Assembly (NCBI RefSeq): GCF_003001935.1
Contig: NZ_PVNG01000003.1
Location: 642,573-706,572 of the forward strand
DNA length: 64,000 nucleotides
Source: Nonomuraea fuscirosea
Lineage (GTDB): Bacteria; Actinomycetota; Actinomycetes; Streptosporangiales; Streptosporangiaceae
Reading direction: 5' to 3'
Numbering within the stretch: the first letter of the stretch is position 1; every line of letters starts with the position of its first letter. The translations under genes and the position numbers were made by a program. Shown here piece by piece: positions 43,497-52,205 of the stretch. The notes beneath the pieces are model-generated. The model was not told the DNA's origin. It did not search any database and saw only the letters and a list, made by a program, of their open reading frames with translations.

Positions 43497-43886
43497 GTGC
43501 AGCTGACCCTTGACCTCGACAGCGAGGTTCCGATCTACCAGCAGATCCGGGACCGGATCGTGGAGGCGATCGCCCGACGGCAGGCGCGCGAAGGCGACCC
43601 GCTACCGTCCACGCGGCAACTCGCCGCGGATTTCGGCATCAACTTCCATACCGTGAACAAGGCCTACGACCTGCTGCGACAGCAGGGCGTGATCCGGATC
43701 AACCGCAAGAGCGGCGCGGTCGTACGGCGTGATGCCGACACCGGCCCGCCCGAGACACCCTTCGTCGACGACTGGGAGGAACGCATGCGTGTGCTGCTGG
43801 CGGAAGCCACCGTTCACGGCATGGACCGGCAGGATGTGCTGCGCCGGTGCGAGGCGCAACTGATCGGTTTCGAGGAGGGCGCGTGA
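43497..43886 (+). CDS. GntR-family regulator, YtrA subfamily
   Basis: 129 residues. Winged HTH (EGDPLPSTRQLAADFGINFH and TVNKAYDLLRQQGVI, residues 37-71) followed by a short dimerisation tail, as in YtrA. Start GTG 43497. Such regulators control adjacent ABC transporters; here the ATPase/permease pair is divergent and the membrane protein downstream overlaps by four bases. Confidence 0.85.
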   Translation: MQLTLDLDSEVPIYQQIRDRIVEAIARRQAREGDPLPSTRQLAADFGINFHTVNKAYDLLRQQGVIRINRKSGAVVRRDADTGPPETPFVDDWEERMRVLLAEATVHGMDRQDVLRRCEAQLIGFEEGA

Positions 43887-45034
43887 TCCTGCTCCTCTGC
43901 GCCGGCACGATCATCGTCGCGCTGGTCACGTCCCTGATGCTGGCGCTGCCGGTGCTGGCCAGGCCCACCCTGCCGTTCGGCGTGCGCGTGGGCGTCCAGC
44001 GGGTCGGCGATCCCGTCATCGTCGCGGCGCGCCGGTCCTACGCCCGCCTGACCGTCCTGGTGGCGGTGATCGCCGCGGTGGTCCTGATCCTGGCGCTGCT
44101 GGTCACCGGATCCGCCGTCGCGATCAGCGTCACCGCGACGGTGGTGACGGTCGTGGACCTGCTGCTGTTCTACCGCGCTCATCGCATGGTCCGCGCCGCC
44201 AAACTCGCCGGCGGGTGGGCGGCCGAGCGTCGTCAGACCGTCACGGTCGACACCACTTTTCGCACCGACCCGGTCCGGGTGCCGTGGCCGTGGGGTCTAC
44301 CCGCCCTGGCCGTGCTGCTGGTCACCGCGGGCGTCGGCTGGGCGCGCTACGGCGGACTGCCCGCCACGCTGCCGGTGTCTCTCGGACTCGGCGGCACCGC
44401 CTCCTCCGTACAGCGTACGCCGACGACGGTGCTGAGCGCCTTCCAGCCGGTGATCTACCAGATCGCCGTCACCCTGGTCGTTCTCGTCGCGGCCCTGGCC
44501 GTGCTGCGCGCCCGCCCCGACCTCGATGCCGCCAGGCCCCGAGGCTCGGCCCGCCGCTACCGCGTCTACCTGCGCGGCGTCGCGACGCTGCTGCTGCTGT
44601 CGGCGGCCTGCCTGAACCTCAGCCTGTTCTTCGCGGGTCTGCGGCTGTGGGAGATCGTCCCTCCCGCGATCGGCTGGGAGGTGGCCGTCTTCGCCCCGTT
44701 CATCGTGCTGCTGGGCGGTTGGCTGACATGGGAGATCAAGGTGGGCCAGGCCGGGCACCGGCTGCCCGCTCTGCCGGGCGAGGAACTGGAGGACTCCGGG
44801 GCCGGCCAGCGCGAGGACGACCGCCACTGGTTCCTGGCCGGCGCCGTCTACGCCAACCGCCGCGACCCGGCCCTGCTCGTGCACGCCCGTCTCGGCTCCT
44901 CCTCATGGACCCTCAACCTCGGCCACCCGATCGCCTGGCTCCTGCTCGGCGTCCTCACCGTCGCCCTGCTCGTGCTCGCGGGCCTGTCCCTGGCCGGCGT
45001 CGTCGACCTGCCCCAGAGACACAGCCTCATCTGA
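43883..45034 (+). CDS. Polytopic membrane protein with DUF1648- and DUF5808-like regions
   Basis: 383 residues, about eight membrane helices. A YGGLPATLPVSLGLGG segment near residue 155 resembles DUF1648; the C-terminal EDDRHWFLAGAVYANRRDPA and GSSSWTLNLGHP stretches near 315-345 resemble DUF5808. GTG 43883 is chosen because it overlaps the preceding stop (GTGA) and is preceded by GAGGAGGGC. Companions of this type often accompany YtrA-type regulators and ABC exporters. Confidence 0.75.
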   Translation: MILLLCAGTIIVALVTSLMLALPVLARPTLPFGVRVGVQRVGDPVIVAARRSYARLTVLVAVIAAVVLILALLVTGSAVAISVTATVVTVVDLLLFYRAHRMVRAAKLAGGWAAERRQTVTVDTTFRTDPVRVPWPWGLPALAVLLVTAGVGWARYGGLPATLPVSLGLGGTASSVQRTPTTVLSAFQPVIYQIAVTLVVLVAALAVLRARPDLDAARPRGSARRYRVYLRGVATLLLLSAACLNLSLFFAGLRLWEIVPPAIGWEVAVFAPFIVLLGGWLTWEIKVGQAGHRLPALPGEELEDSGAGQREDDRHWFLAGAVYANRRDPALLVHARLGSSSWTLNLGHPIAWLLLGVLTVALLVLAGLSLAGVVDLPQRHSLI

Positions 45035-45132
45035 TGATCGGCCGGTGCCAAGTGCAACGCCGGCGCGGAGACTTGGCGTACTCTCGGTCGTCGCCGGTCA
45101 GCGTCAGCCCGGCCTTGCACCTTCTTACTCGG

Positions 45133-46113
45133 TCAGAGGGCGGCTTGGAGTCGGGGACGGTGGGTGAGCAGCCAGTCTTCGAGGGGCTGGAGGCGGGGGT
45201 TGAGGGTGCGGATCAGGTCGAGGTCGCGGTTGCCGACGAAGGTGTCGGCCGCCTGGGTGAAGAACTGGAACATGTTGCCGAGTTCCTCGGCGTCCGGGAT
45301 GTCGGCGGCGCGCAGCTGGTCGTGGGTCATCGGGCGGTAGACGACCGGCTCGCCGAGCACCTTGGCGAAGAGGGCGGCCAGTTGGTCGCCGTTGGCGTGC
45401 GTGCCGGCCAGGCCGACGGTGCGGCCGACGAAGCGGGCGCCGGCGTGGAAGATGCCGTACGCGGTGCGGCCGATGTCCTCGGCGGCCACGAGCGCCATCA
45501 CGCTGTCGCCCATCGGCAGGGTCAGCGTCGCCGTGCCGTCTGGACCCCGGTGCGGGCTCAGCCCCGCGTAGATGAACATCTCGTAGAAGAACGAGGTCTC
45601 CAGGAAGGTCGTGGGTACGCCCGAGGCGGTGAAGTAGCCGTTCGCCTCGTGCTTGGCGTCGAGGTGGGGCACTTTGTAGCCGTCCCCGATGGTGGGTGGT
45701 TGGCTGCCGAGGAACGTGAAGTGCGGGCGGGTGTCCTCCAAGGTCGACCACACGACGTGCTTGAGCCCGGCCGCCTTGGCCGCGCGGGCCGCGTTGGCGG
45801 CCTGGTCCCGTTCCATCCGGGCCCGGCTGCGGGTCGCGGCCTGCTCGCCGGTGCGCTGTTCCCGGTAGTTGGTGACCACGAACGCGCCGTACGCGCCGTC
45901 GAAGGCCGCGCGCAGGCCGGCCTCGTCGTCGAGGTCGGCCCGCACCACCTCGGCGCCGCGACCGGCGAGTTCCCTCGCCGCCGGTGAGTCCGGGTTCCGG
46001 GTGAGGGCCCGTGCGGTGAAGGGGCCGTTCCAGTCGTCCAGGATGGCGCGGGCCAGGCCGCCGCCCTGGGAGCCGGTCGCGCCGACCACAGCGATGATCT
46101 TCTTCTCGGTCAT
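45133..46113 (-). CDS. NmrA-like NAD(P)-binding protein
   Basis: 326 residues. Rossmann motif VVGATGSQGGGLARAIL near residue 9; NmrA-family features include VVWSTLEDTRP near 127 and KHEANGYFTASGVPTTFLET near 158. No SDR catalytic Tyr-Lys pair. These proteins act as redox sensors or atypical reductases. Last of four genes transcribed MarR-SDR-SDR-NmrA. Confidence 0.82.
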   Translation of the reverse strand: MTEKKIIAVVGATGSQGGGLARAILDDWNGPFTARALTRNPDSPAARELAGRGAEVVRADLDDEAGLRAAFDGAYGAFVVTNYREQRTGEQAATRSRARMERDQAANAARAAKAAGLKHVVWSTLEDTRPHFTFLGSQPPTIGDGYKVPHLDAKHEANGYFTASGVPTTFLETSFFYEMFIYAGLSPHRGPDGTATLTLPMGDSVMALVAAEDIGRTAYGIFHAGARFVGRTVGLAGTHANGDQLAALFAKVLGEPVVYRPMTHDQLRAADIPDAEELGNMFQFFTQAADTFVGNRDLDLIRTLNPRLQPLEDWLLTHRPRLQAAL

Positions 46114-46143
46114 GTTCCGTTCGCCCTTCTCGAAAAGGAGTTG

Positions 46144-46854
46144 TCAGACGAGTCCGCCCGCCGCGCGGATCGCCTGCCCGGTGATCCAGCCGCCGGACGG
46201 CGAGGCGAGGAAGCTGACGACGTCGGCGATGTCCTCGGGTTCGCCGACCCGGCCCAGCGGGGTCTGGGCGGCGATCAGGCCGGGGTCCACGTTCAGCATC
46301 TCGGTCCTGGTGGGCCCCGGCAGGACGCTGTTGACCGTGATCCCGCGCGGGCCCAGTTCGCGGGCCGCCGTCTGGACGAGGACGTCCCCGGCGGCCTTGC
46401 TCGCCGCGTACGGACCGACTCCGGGAGGCGCCGCCACCACGGCGCCGCTGGAGACGATGACGATGCGGCCGCCGTCCCGCATCCTGCGCGCGGACTCGCG
46501 GATGCCGATCAGGGTCGCGCGGGTGTTCGTCCGCCACATGAGGTCGAAGTGCTCGTCGGAGATGTCCGCCACGGCGGCGTACCGGACGGTCGCCGCGTTG
46601 CCGACGAAGACGTCGAGGCAGCCGAAGCGTTCCTCGGGCACCTGGAAGAGCCCGCGCAGTTCGCCGGGATCGGCGACGTCCGCCCGGACGGCGACGGCCC
46701 TGCGGCCCGCCGCTTCGACCCGTTTGACGACCTCGTCGGCGGCTCCGGCGTCGTCGCGGTAGTTGACGACGATGTCGAAGCCGTCGGCGGCGAGTCTGCC
46801 GGCGACGGCGCGGCCGATGCCGCGTGAGCTTCCGGTGATCAGAGCGACGGCCAT
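46144..46854 (-). CDS. SDR-family oxidoreductase
   Basis: 236 residues. Cofactor motif TGSSRGIGRAV near residue 7; NAA variant (VGNAATVR near 85) in place of NNAG; catalytic Ser in VIVSSGAVV near 133 and Tyr-x(3)-Lys in YAASKAAGDVL near 147; PG loop LPGPTRTEML. ATG 46854 is chosen for GAGAAGAA upstream; ATG 46869 would add five residues but lacks a ribosome site. Confidence 0.85.
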   Translation of the reverse strand: MAVALITGSSRGIGRAVAGRLAADGFDIVVNYRDDAGAADEVVKRVEAAGRRAVAVRADVADPGELRGLFQVPEERFGCLDVFVGNAATVRYAAVADISDEHFDLMWRTNTRATLIGIRESARRMRDGGRIVIVSSGAVVAAPPGVGPYAASKAAGDVLVQTAARELGPRGITVNSVLPGPTRTEMLNVDPGLIAAQTPLGRVGEPEDIADVVSFLASPSGGWITGQAIRAAGGLV

Positions 46855-46915
46855 GGGTTCTTCTCTCATCAGCTGTTTCCGGGCAGGCTCGCGCCCGGCG
46901 TCGGTGAGCGCGGGG

Positions 46916-47596
46916 TCAGTCGTCGTACAGGGGAATCAGCACCCGGTCGTCCGGGGCGGTCGCGTCGCGGACGAGGGAGGTGATCACGTCGGCCACCGCC
47001 TCCGGCGTGGCCGCGCGAGCCAGCAGGTGCGCGGGGAGCACCGCCTGGTTGGCGGCGGTGGCGATGAGCTCGGGCAGGATGACGTTGACGCGGATGCCGT
47101 GGGGACGCAGTTCGCGATCGAGAACGCGTCCCAGGTGCGCGAGCGCGGCCTTGGTGATGCCGTAGGCCGCCGCGCCGGCGGCCGCCTCCACTCCCGGGCG
47201 CGCCCCGGTGTGGACGATCACGCCCGCACCCTTCCGCCGCATGTACGGCGCCACCGCCTGGGTCAGCCACAGCGCGGCGCCGACGTTCACGTCCATCAAC
47301 GCGCTGAGCGCCTGGGGCCGCACCGTCTCGAAACCGCCGAACGCGTGGGCGCCGATGGTGTTGACCAGGACGTCCGGCGCTCCGGCCGTGGCGACGACGC
47401 GCTCCAGCAGGGGAGCGGCGGCGGCCGGGTCGGTGGCGTCGGCGATCTCGCGGTGGATCGTGGCGGGCAGGTCTTTCAGGTTCGCCTCGGTACGGTCGAC
47501 GGCGACCACGGTCAGGCCGGCCGTGTACAGGGAGAGTACGGTGGCCTTCCCCAGCCCGCCGCCGGCGCCGGCGACGATGGCTATGCGTGTGTTCAT
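46916..47596 (-). CDS. SDR-family oxidoreductase
   Basis: 226 residues. Cofactor motif VAGAGGGLGKATVL near residue 8; NTIG replaces NNAG (VLVNTIGAHAF near 80); VIVHTGARPGVEAAAG near 127 has Thr rather than the usual catalytic Ser; YGITKAALAHLG near 147 carries Tyr-x(3)-Lys. Immediately downstream of MarR on the same strand, so probably its target. Confidence 0.83.
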   Translation of the reverse strand: MNTRIAIVAGAGGGLGKATVLSLYTAGLTVVAVDRTEANLKDLPATIHREIADATDPAAAAPLLERVVATAGAPDVLVNTIGAHAFGGFETVRPQALSALMDVNVGAALWLTQAVAPYMRRKGAGVIVHTGARPGVEAAAGAAAYGITKAALAHLGRVLDRELRPHGIRVNVILPELIATAANQAVLPAHLLARAATPEAVADVITSLVRDATAPDDRVLIPLYDD

Positions 47597-47647
47597 CAGG
47601 TCGGGACCTTCCGCTGCTCTGGGTGATTCGGCGCAGGAGTCATCGCG

Positions 47648-47670
47648 GCCGGCACTCGTGGCGTGCCGGC
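47648..47670. terminator. Hairpin between MarR and SDR genes
   Basis: GCCGGCAC (47648-47655) and GTGCCGGC (47663-47670) form an eight-bp stem with a seven-base loop in the 116-bp gap; possibly an attenuator separating the regulator from its operon. Confidence 0.4.
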
Positions 47671-47712
47671 CCTGCGGGTCGTTCGTCTGTTACGCCGGGA
47701 AAGGGCGGGCCG

Positions 47713-48210
47713 TCACACTCCGTGGGCCCGGAACATGACGCTGCCGTTCGGATCGACGGCGGTGCGGATACGGCGGTTGATCTCCCGCATCTGCCGTACC
47801 TGCGCCGCCGTCAACGGATCGAAGATCAGCCGCCGTACCGTCTCGACATGACCGGGGGAGGTCTGGTCGACCTTCGCCCGGCCGGCCGGGGTCAGCACGG
47901 CGAGGGTGGAGCGGCCGTCGTCGGGATCGCGCTGCCGGACGAGCCAGCCGCGTCGCTCGAGTTTCGTCGCGACCTGGGACAGGCGTGACTGCGAACCGTT
48001 GGTGACGAGGGCCAGGTCACTCAGCCGCATGGTGCCTTCCGGGGCGTAGGTCAGCCCGGACAGCACCAGATATTCGTAGAGGGTCATCCCGGCGTCGGCC
48101 TGGAGCTGGGCGTCGAGGGCGCCCGGCAGGGTCAGCAGGACGGAGACGAGGGTGGTCCAGGCCGCCTGCTCGTCCTCGTCGAGCCAGCGGAGCTCGTCGG
48201 CGCCATCCAT
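47713..48210 (-). CDS. MarR-family regulator
   Basis: 165 residues. Winged HTH (MRLSDLALVTNGSQSRLSQV and RRGWLVRQRDPDDGRSTLAV, residues 58-105) with the DxRS wing. ATG 48210 (MDGADELRW) is favoured over a TTG at 48270 that lacks a ribosome site. Heads the four-gene oxidoreductase operon; relatives sense phenolics or oxidants. Confidence 0.86.
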   Translation of the reverse strand: MDGADELRWLDEDEQAAWTTLVSVLLTLPGALDAQLQADAGMTLYEYLVLSGLTYAPEGTMRLSDLALVTNGSQSRLSQVATKLERRGWLVRQRDPDDGRSTLAVLTPAGRAKVDQTSPGHVETVRRLIFDPLTAAQVRQMREINRRIRTAVDPNGSVMFRAHGV

Positions 48211-48288
48211 GCGTTCCCATCGCCTTCTCTGGACGTCTCGCCGCCGCTCCTGGATGAGCGGCAGGCTCAACGGAATCTAGTCTGGTTC

Positions 48289-48304
48289 ACTTCAAGCGTC
48301 AAGT
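48289..48304. promoter_or_regulatory. MarR operator candidate
   Basis: ACTTCAAGCGTCAAGT is an imperfect 16-bp palindrome about 80 bases before the MarR start, followed by a second half site ACTTCAAG at 48310-48317. AT-rich surroundings suggest promoter overlap. Confidence 0.55.
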
Positions 48305-48475
48305 ATTTTACTTCAAGGTTGATATGAATCATTGCCTCTGACGTGCTGTGACTGTGCCGATGTTCCCGTGGATGGCGAACGGACGCCGCCGAGTCCCGGT
48401 CGCAATGCGCGCTCCCGGCCGCGCCGGCCGGCCGGCGGGCGCCGCACAGGGAGCCCTCGGGCGCTATAGTTCTGC

Positions 48476-48495
48476 TATTCCGGAAATACGGAATA
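48476..48495. promoter_or_regulatory. Inverted repeat before the HTH-protease pair
   Basis: TATTCCG (48476-48482) and CGGAATA (48489-48495) are perfect complements separated by six bases; TTCCGGAA is nested inside. The repeat ends 19 bases before the HTH gene start, a typical autoregulatory operator position. Confidence 0.65.
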
Positions 48496-48514
48496 ACGAG
48501 AAACAGAGGTGCCC

Positions 48515-49060
48515 ATGGGGCCGATCGAAGAACGGATCGCGGAGCTTGAGCGCCGGGTCGCCCGCCTGGAAGAGCCGCCTTCGGACGCTCCACCACGCCC
48601 CGTCGTCGCCCAAGCGCCGCCACTCGACCTGGTCGATCTGATCCGGTCCAGGGCCGAAGGGGAGACCCGCCCGGACACGGTCATGTACGGCGGCGCGGTG
48701 ACCTTCGAGGACCGCCACTACATGTGGGCGATGGAGCACGCGGCCGGCGAGGTGGCCGACGCGAACTGGGCCCGGGCCGCGACCCTGTTCGAACGCCTCG
48801 GCAGCGGGCCGCGCCTGGCCCTGCTCGCCGCCCTCCTCAAGGAGCCGCGGACCCGCAAGGAGCTTCAGGAGACCCTCGGCGAGACGTCCACCGGCCACCT
48901 GTACCACCACCTCAAGGACCTGCAGAGCGCGGGCCTGCTCATCCAGCCCCGGCGCGGCGAGTACGCCATCGCGCCCCACGCCGTGGTGCCGCTGATGACG
49001 ATCGTCGCCGTCGCCATGGATCTCGGCGCCGCCGAGTCACCCCAGGAGGAAGCCGAATGA
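48515..49060 (+). CDS. ArsR-like winged-HTH protein with N-terminal coiled coil
   Basis: 181 residues. N-terminal heptad-rich helix (IEERIAELERRVARLEE, residues 5-21), a Pro/Ala linker, a GETRPDTVMYGGAVTF strand region, and a C-terminal winged HTH (GPRLALLAALLKEPRTRKEL, then TGHLYHHLKDLQSAGLL, residues 98-150). ATG 48515 is preceded by AGAGG; GTG 48509 is the alternative. Its stop overlaps the next start (ATGA), tying it tightly to the aspartic protease. Confidence 0.75.
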   Translation: MGPIEERIAELERRVARLEEPPSDAPPRPVVAQAPPLDLVDLIRSRAEGETRPDTVMYGGAVTFEDRHYMWAMEHAAGEVADANWARAATLFERLGSGPRLALLAALLKEPRTRKELQETLGETSTGHLYHHLKDLQSAGLLIQPRRGEYAIAPHAVVPLMTIVAVAMDLGAAESPQEEAE

Positions 49061-50289
49061 GAAGCGCCATGGGCGGCTTACTCGACGCCCCTTCACGGCC
49101 GGCCTGGCGGGCCTGGTCGAGGGGCGACGTGGAAGGTTGCGAACGTCACGCCGAGACCCTGTCCGGCCCTTCCCGGGACCACCTGCTCTTCCTCTGCCAC
49201 TTCGTGCGGCAGTCGTACGAGAAGGCGTTGTCCTGCTACGACGCCCTCGCCGCGGCCGGCCGCGCGCCGAGAGCGCTGGACGAGCCGGTCGTCGAGGCCT
49301 GGCTGCACCTGGGCCGCCCCGACCGGGCGGTCGAGCACGTACAACGGCGCCACTTCACCCGCCCAAGGGCCGTCGAGCAGACGCTGCGCCTGCTCCATTC
49401 GAGACTGCAACGCCCGCTGGGGGTGCGACTCGACGGCACCTCCACGCTTCCGTTCGCCGACCACGAGCTCGCGCCCTACCTCCCGGCCGTGGCGGCGACC
49501 ATCGACGGCGTAGACGTACGGGCGCATCTCGACACCGGCGCCCCCTTCGTCGTCATGGGACCACGGCGCGCCGCGGAGACAGGCGTGGTGACCACCACGA
49601 GCGGCACCGGCTCCCACGGATCGCAGCGCGCCGAGCTCCGTCACGGCACCATCGCCGAGCTGCGCCTGGGCGCCGCGTCGCTGACGAACGTGCCGGTCCA
49701 GGTGCTCTCCACCCTCGTCGGCCCCCAGGACCTGGTGATCATCGGCACCAACGTGCTGGAACAGTTCCTGTCCACCCTCGACCACCCTCGCCACCGCCTC
49801 ATTCTCTCCCCGAGACGCCACCCCGGCGCCGCCGCCGACCACTCCCGCCTCCTCGCGGACACCCCCGTGGCGGCGGAGTTCGCCTTCCACCTCTGGGCGG
49901 ATCACTACATGTTCGCGCGCGGCGGCTTCGGCCCGCGCGATGACCTCACCTTCTTCATCGACTCGGGCCTGGTCCAGGTGGACGACGCCGTGGATCCGCC
50001 ACGTCAGGCCGGCCTGCTGGCCACGTCCCGCCGCTACCGCGCCTGGGGAGTCCCGCGCCACCTGACCGCCCGCCCGCACTTCGACGGCCCCGAGCCACTG
50101 TCACTCGGCCCGCTCACCCACCGGGCACCGTTCGTCGCCGTCACGAGATCCCGGACGGCGCCGTGGCGCTCCTTCGGCGGCGTACACGTCGACGGCCTGC
50201 TGACCCACGCCTTCCTCAAGGCATACGCCTGGACGCTGGACTTCGACCGAGCACGGTACGTCTTCCGCACGACGGCTGGTGACTTCTGA
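49057..50289 (+). CDS. Two-lobed retropepsin/pepsin-like aspartic protease
   Basis: 410 residues, no signal peptide or membrane segment seen. A helical N-terminal part (about 1-125) is followed by two related lobes. Lobe 1 has AHLDTGAPFVVM (Asp 159) and later VIIGTNVLEQFLSTLDHPRH. Lobe 2 has LTFFIDSGLVQV (Asp 302) and later VDGLLTHAFLKAYAWTLDFD. Both lobes thus carry an Asp-Thr/Ser-Gly and the same G-x-x-x-L-x-x-F/Y-x-x-T-L-D ending, the plan of a single-chain aspartic protease made by internal duplication. Starts at 49057 overlapping the HTH gene stop, so the two are translated together. Substrate unknown; it could process its partner regulator. Confidence 0.75.
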   Translation: MRSAMGGLLDAPSRPAWRAWSRGDVEGCERHAETLSGPSRDHLLFLCHFVRQSYEKALSCYDALAAAGRAPRALDEPVVEAWLHLGRPDRAVEHVQRRHFTRPRAVEQTLRLLHSRLQRPLGVRLDGTSTLPFADHELAPYLPAVAATIDGVDVRAHLDTGAPFVVMGPRRAAETGVVTTTSGTGSHGSQRAELRHGTIAELRLGAASLTNVPVQVLSTLVGPQDLVIIGTNVLEQFLSTLDHPRHRLILSPRRHPGAAADHSRLLADTPVAAEFAFHLWADHYMFARGGFGPRDDLTFFIDSGLVQVDDAVDPPRQAGLLATSRRYRAWGVPRHLTARPHFDGPEPLSLGPLTHRAPFVAVTRSRTAPWRSFGGVHVDGLLTHAFLKAYAWTLDFDRARYVFRTTAGDF

Positions 50290-50321
50290 TGCGCCCGCCG
50301 CCGTACGGAAAGCGTGGCCTG

Positions 50322-51164
50322 TCAGGCGAACGCGATCCGCTGGAACTGCTCCTCCGTCAGCTCGATGCCCGCCGCCGCCATGTTCTCCTCCAGATGAACG
50401 GGGGAACGGGTGCCAGGAATGGGCACGACGACGTCCGAGCGAGCGAGCAACCAGGCGAGCGCCACCTGCGCCGGAGTCCCGCCCACCTCTTTCGCGACCT
50501 CAGGCAGGACCCCATCAGCAGCGGCATGCGCACCGCCACCCATCGGATACCAGGGAATGAACGCGATCCGTACGGAAGCGCAATAGTCGAGCACGTCCTC
50601 ATACCGCCGATCACCGACGTTGTACAAATTCTGCACACTCGCGATCGGCACCATTCGACGAGCTTCCTCGATCTGACCGACACCGACCTGCGACAATCCG
50701 ATATGGCGAATCTTTCCCTCCTCTCGAAGCTGTTTCAGCGCACCGATCTGATCGGCGAACGGCACCTGCGGATCGACCCGATGCAGCTGAAACAACTCGA
50801 TACACTCCACCCGCAGTCGGCGCAGGCTGAGCTCGGCCTGCTGGATGAGATATTCCGGCCGTCCCAGCGGCTGCCACCGTTCGCGGCCTGGGCGGCTCTG
50901 CCCCGCCTTGGTGGCGATGACCAGCCCTTGCGGGTAGGGATGCAGCGCTTGAGCCAGCAATTCCTCGTTGGCGCCGAGCGCATAAGCGTCGGCGGTGTCG
51001 ATGAGGGTGACGCCGAGCTCGACGGCTCGCCGTACGACCGCCATCGCGGGCGCCGGATCCCGTGGCGCCTCCCATTCCGTCAGCCGCATCGCCCCGAAAC
51101 CGATGCGATGAACGGGCAGGTCGCCACCGATCAGAAAATTGTCGCTGTTCACGCCTGCCACCAT
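50322..51164 (-). CDS. Aldo/keto reductase
   Basis: 280 residues. AKR (beta/alpha)8 barrel with the catalytic tetrad: Asp and Tyr in LIDTADAYALG near residue 53-58, Lys in IATKAGQ near 84, His in LFQLHRVDP near 127; C-terminal NADPH motif IPGTRSPVHLEEN near 250. ATG 51164 is preceded by GGGGCGGG; 51209 lacks a ribosome site. Divergent from a LysR gene, its probable regulator. Confidence 0.88.
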   Translation of the reverse strand: MVAGVNSDNFLIGGDLPVHRIGFGAMRLTEWEAPRDPAPAMAVVRRAVELGVTLIDTADAYALGANEELLAQALHPYPQGLVIATKAGQSRPGRERWQPLGRPEYLIQQAELSLRRLRVECIELFQLHRVDPQVPFADQIGALKQLREEGKIRHIGLSQVGVGQIEEARRMVPIASVQNLYNVGDRRYEDVLDYCASVRIAFIPWYPMGGGAHAAADGVLPEVAKEVGGTPAQVALAWLLARSDVVVPIPGTRSPVHLEENMAAAGIELTEEQFQRIAFA

Positions 51165-51226
51165 GCCCGCCCCATTTCCGAAGCACAAGGCAGACTTTCT
51201 TAGCGCCATTTCGTAGCATTGCTTAG

Positions 51227-52135
51227 ATGTTGAACTTGGAGCGGCTACGCGTCCTGCACTCGATCGCCGTCTATGGCTCGGTCACCGCGGCCGCGGACGT
51301 TCTGCACGTGAGCACCTCGGCCATCTCCCAGCAGATGGACAAGCTGGAGCGGGAAGTAGGGCAACAACTGCTGGAACGGAGCGGCCGAGGCATCCGGCTC
51401 ACCGGCGCCGCCGAACGCCTGGCCGCCCACGCGGAGCAGATGTTGTCCCTGGCCGAGCGGGCGGAGGCGGATCTCGAGGCCTACCGCGGTACGGTCTCCG
51501 GCCGCCTGACCCTCGGCACGTTCGCGACCGCCGCGCGCGGCCTCGTGGCACCTGCGATGCGGGACCTCCGCCGCAAGCATCCGCAGTTACGGGTCGCGTT
51601 GGAGGAGGTCGAGCCGCACCTCGCCCTGCCCCGGGTGACCCGCGGCGACCTGGACCTCGCGATCGTGCAGGACTGGTTCAACGAACCGGCCGTCATCCCC
51701 GACACGCTGACGAGATCGGCACTCCTCGACGACGTGGCGGACGTCGCCGTTCCAGAAGACCATCCCCTAGCCTCCCCAGGCGTCGTCGACCTCAAGGACC
51801 TCGACGGTGAACCGTGGATCACCTGGAGCGACGGCTGGATCTGCACCGAATGGCTGCGGGACACACTGCGCGTCCACGGCATCGAACCGGACATCTCGTG
51901 CGTGGCCGCCGAGCACCAGACCCAACTGGCCCTCGTCTCCGCCGGCCTCGGCATCGCCATCATCCCGCGTCTCGGCCGTGACCCGGTGCCGGCGGGCATC
52001 CGGTTCATCGAGATCCGCCCACGCCTGGTCCGCCACATCTACGCGGTCTGGCGTACGGACGCCTCCCGCCGCCCCTCCATCCGCGCCGTCGTCCAGGGCC
52101 TGCTCAACCCAACGGTGCCCTTGTTCGGCCAGTGA
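51227..52135 (+). CDS. LysR-family regulator
   Basis: 302 residues. HTH in VTAAADVLHVSTSAISQQMD near residue 18-37 and a C-terminal effector domain (GRLTLGTFATAARGLVAPAM from about 90). ATG 51227 without clear Shine-Dalgarno. Faces the AKR gene across 62 bases. Confidence 0.86.
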   Translation: MLNLERLRVLHSIAVYGSVTAAADVLHVSTSAISQQMDKLEREVGQQLLERSGRGIRLTGAAERLAAHAEQMLSLAERAEADLEAYRGTVSGRLTLGTFATAARGLVAPAMRDLRRKHPQLRVALEEVEPHLALPRVTRGDLDLAIVQDWFNEPAVIPDTLTRSALLDDVADVAVPEDHPLASPGVVDLKDLDGEPWITWSDGWICTEWLRDTLRVHGIEPDISCVAAEHQTQLALVSAGLGIAIIPRLGRDPVPAGIRFIEIRPRLVRHIYAVWRTDASRRPSIRAVVQGLLNPTVPLFGQ

Positions 52136-52205
52136 CCCACAGGCTGGTGCGACCCGATCGGCCATGCGGGAGAATCTCCTGATCGACACGGGAAAGGGAG
52201 AAATA

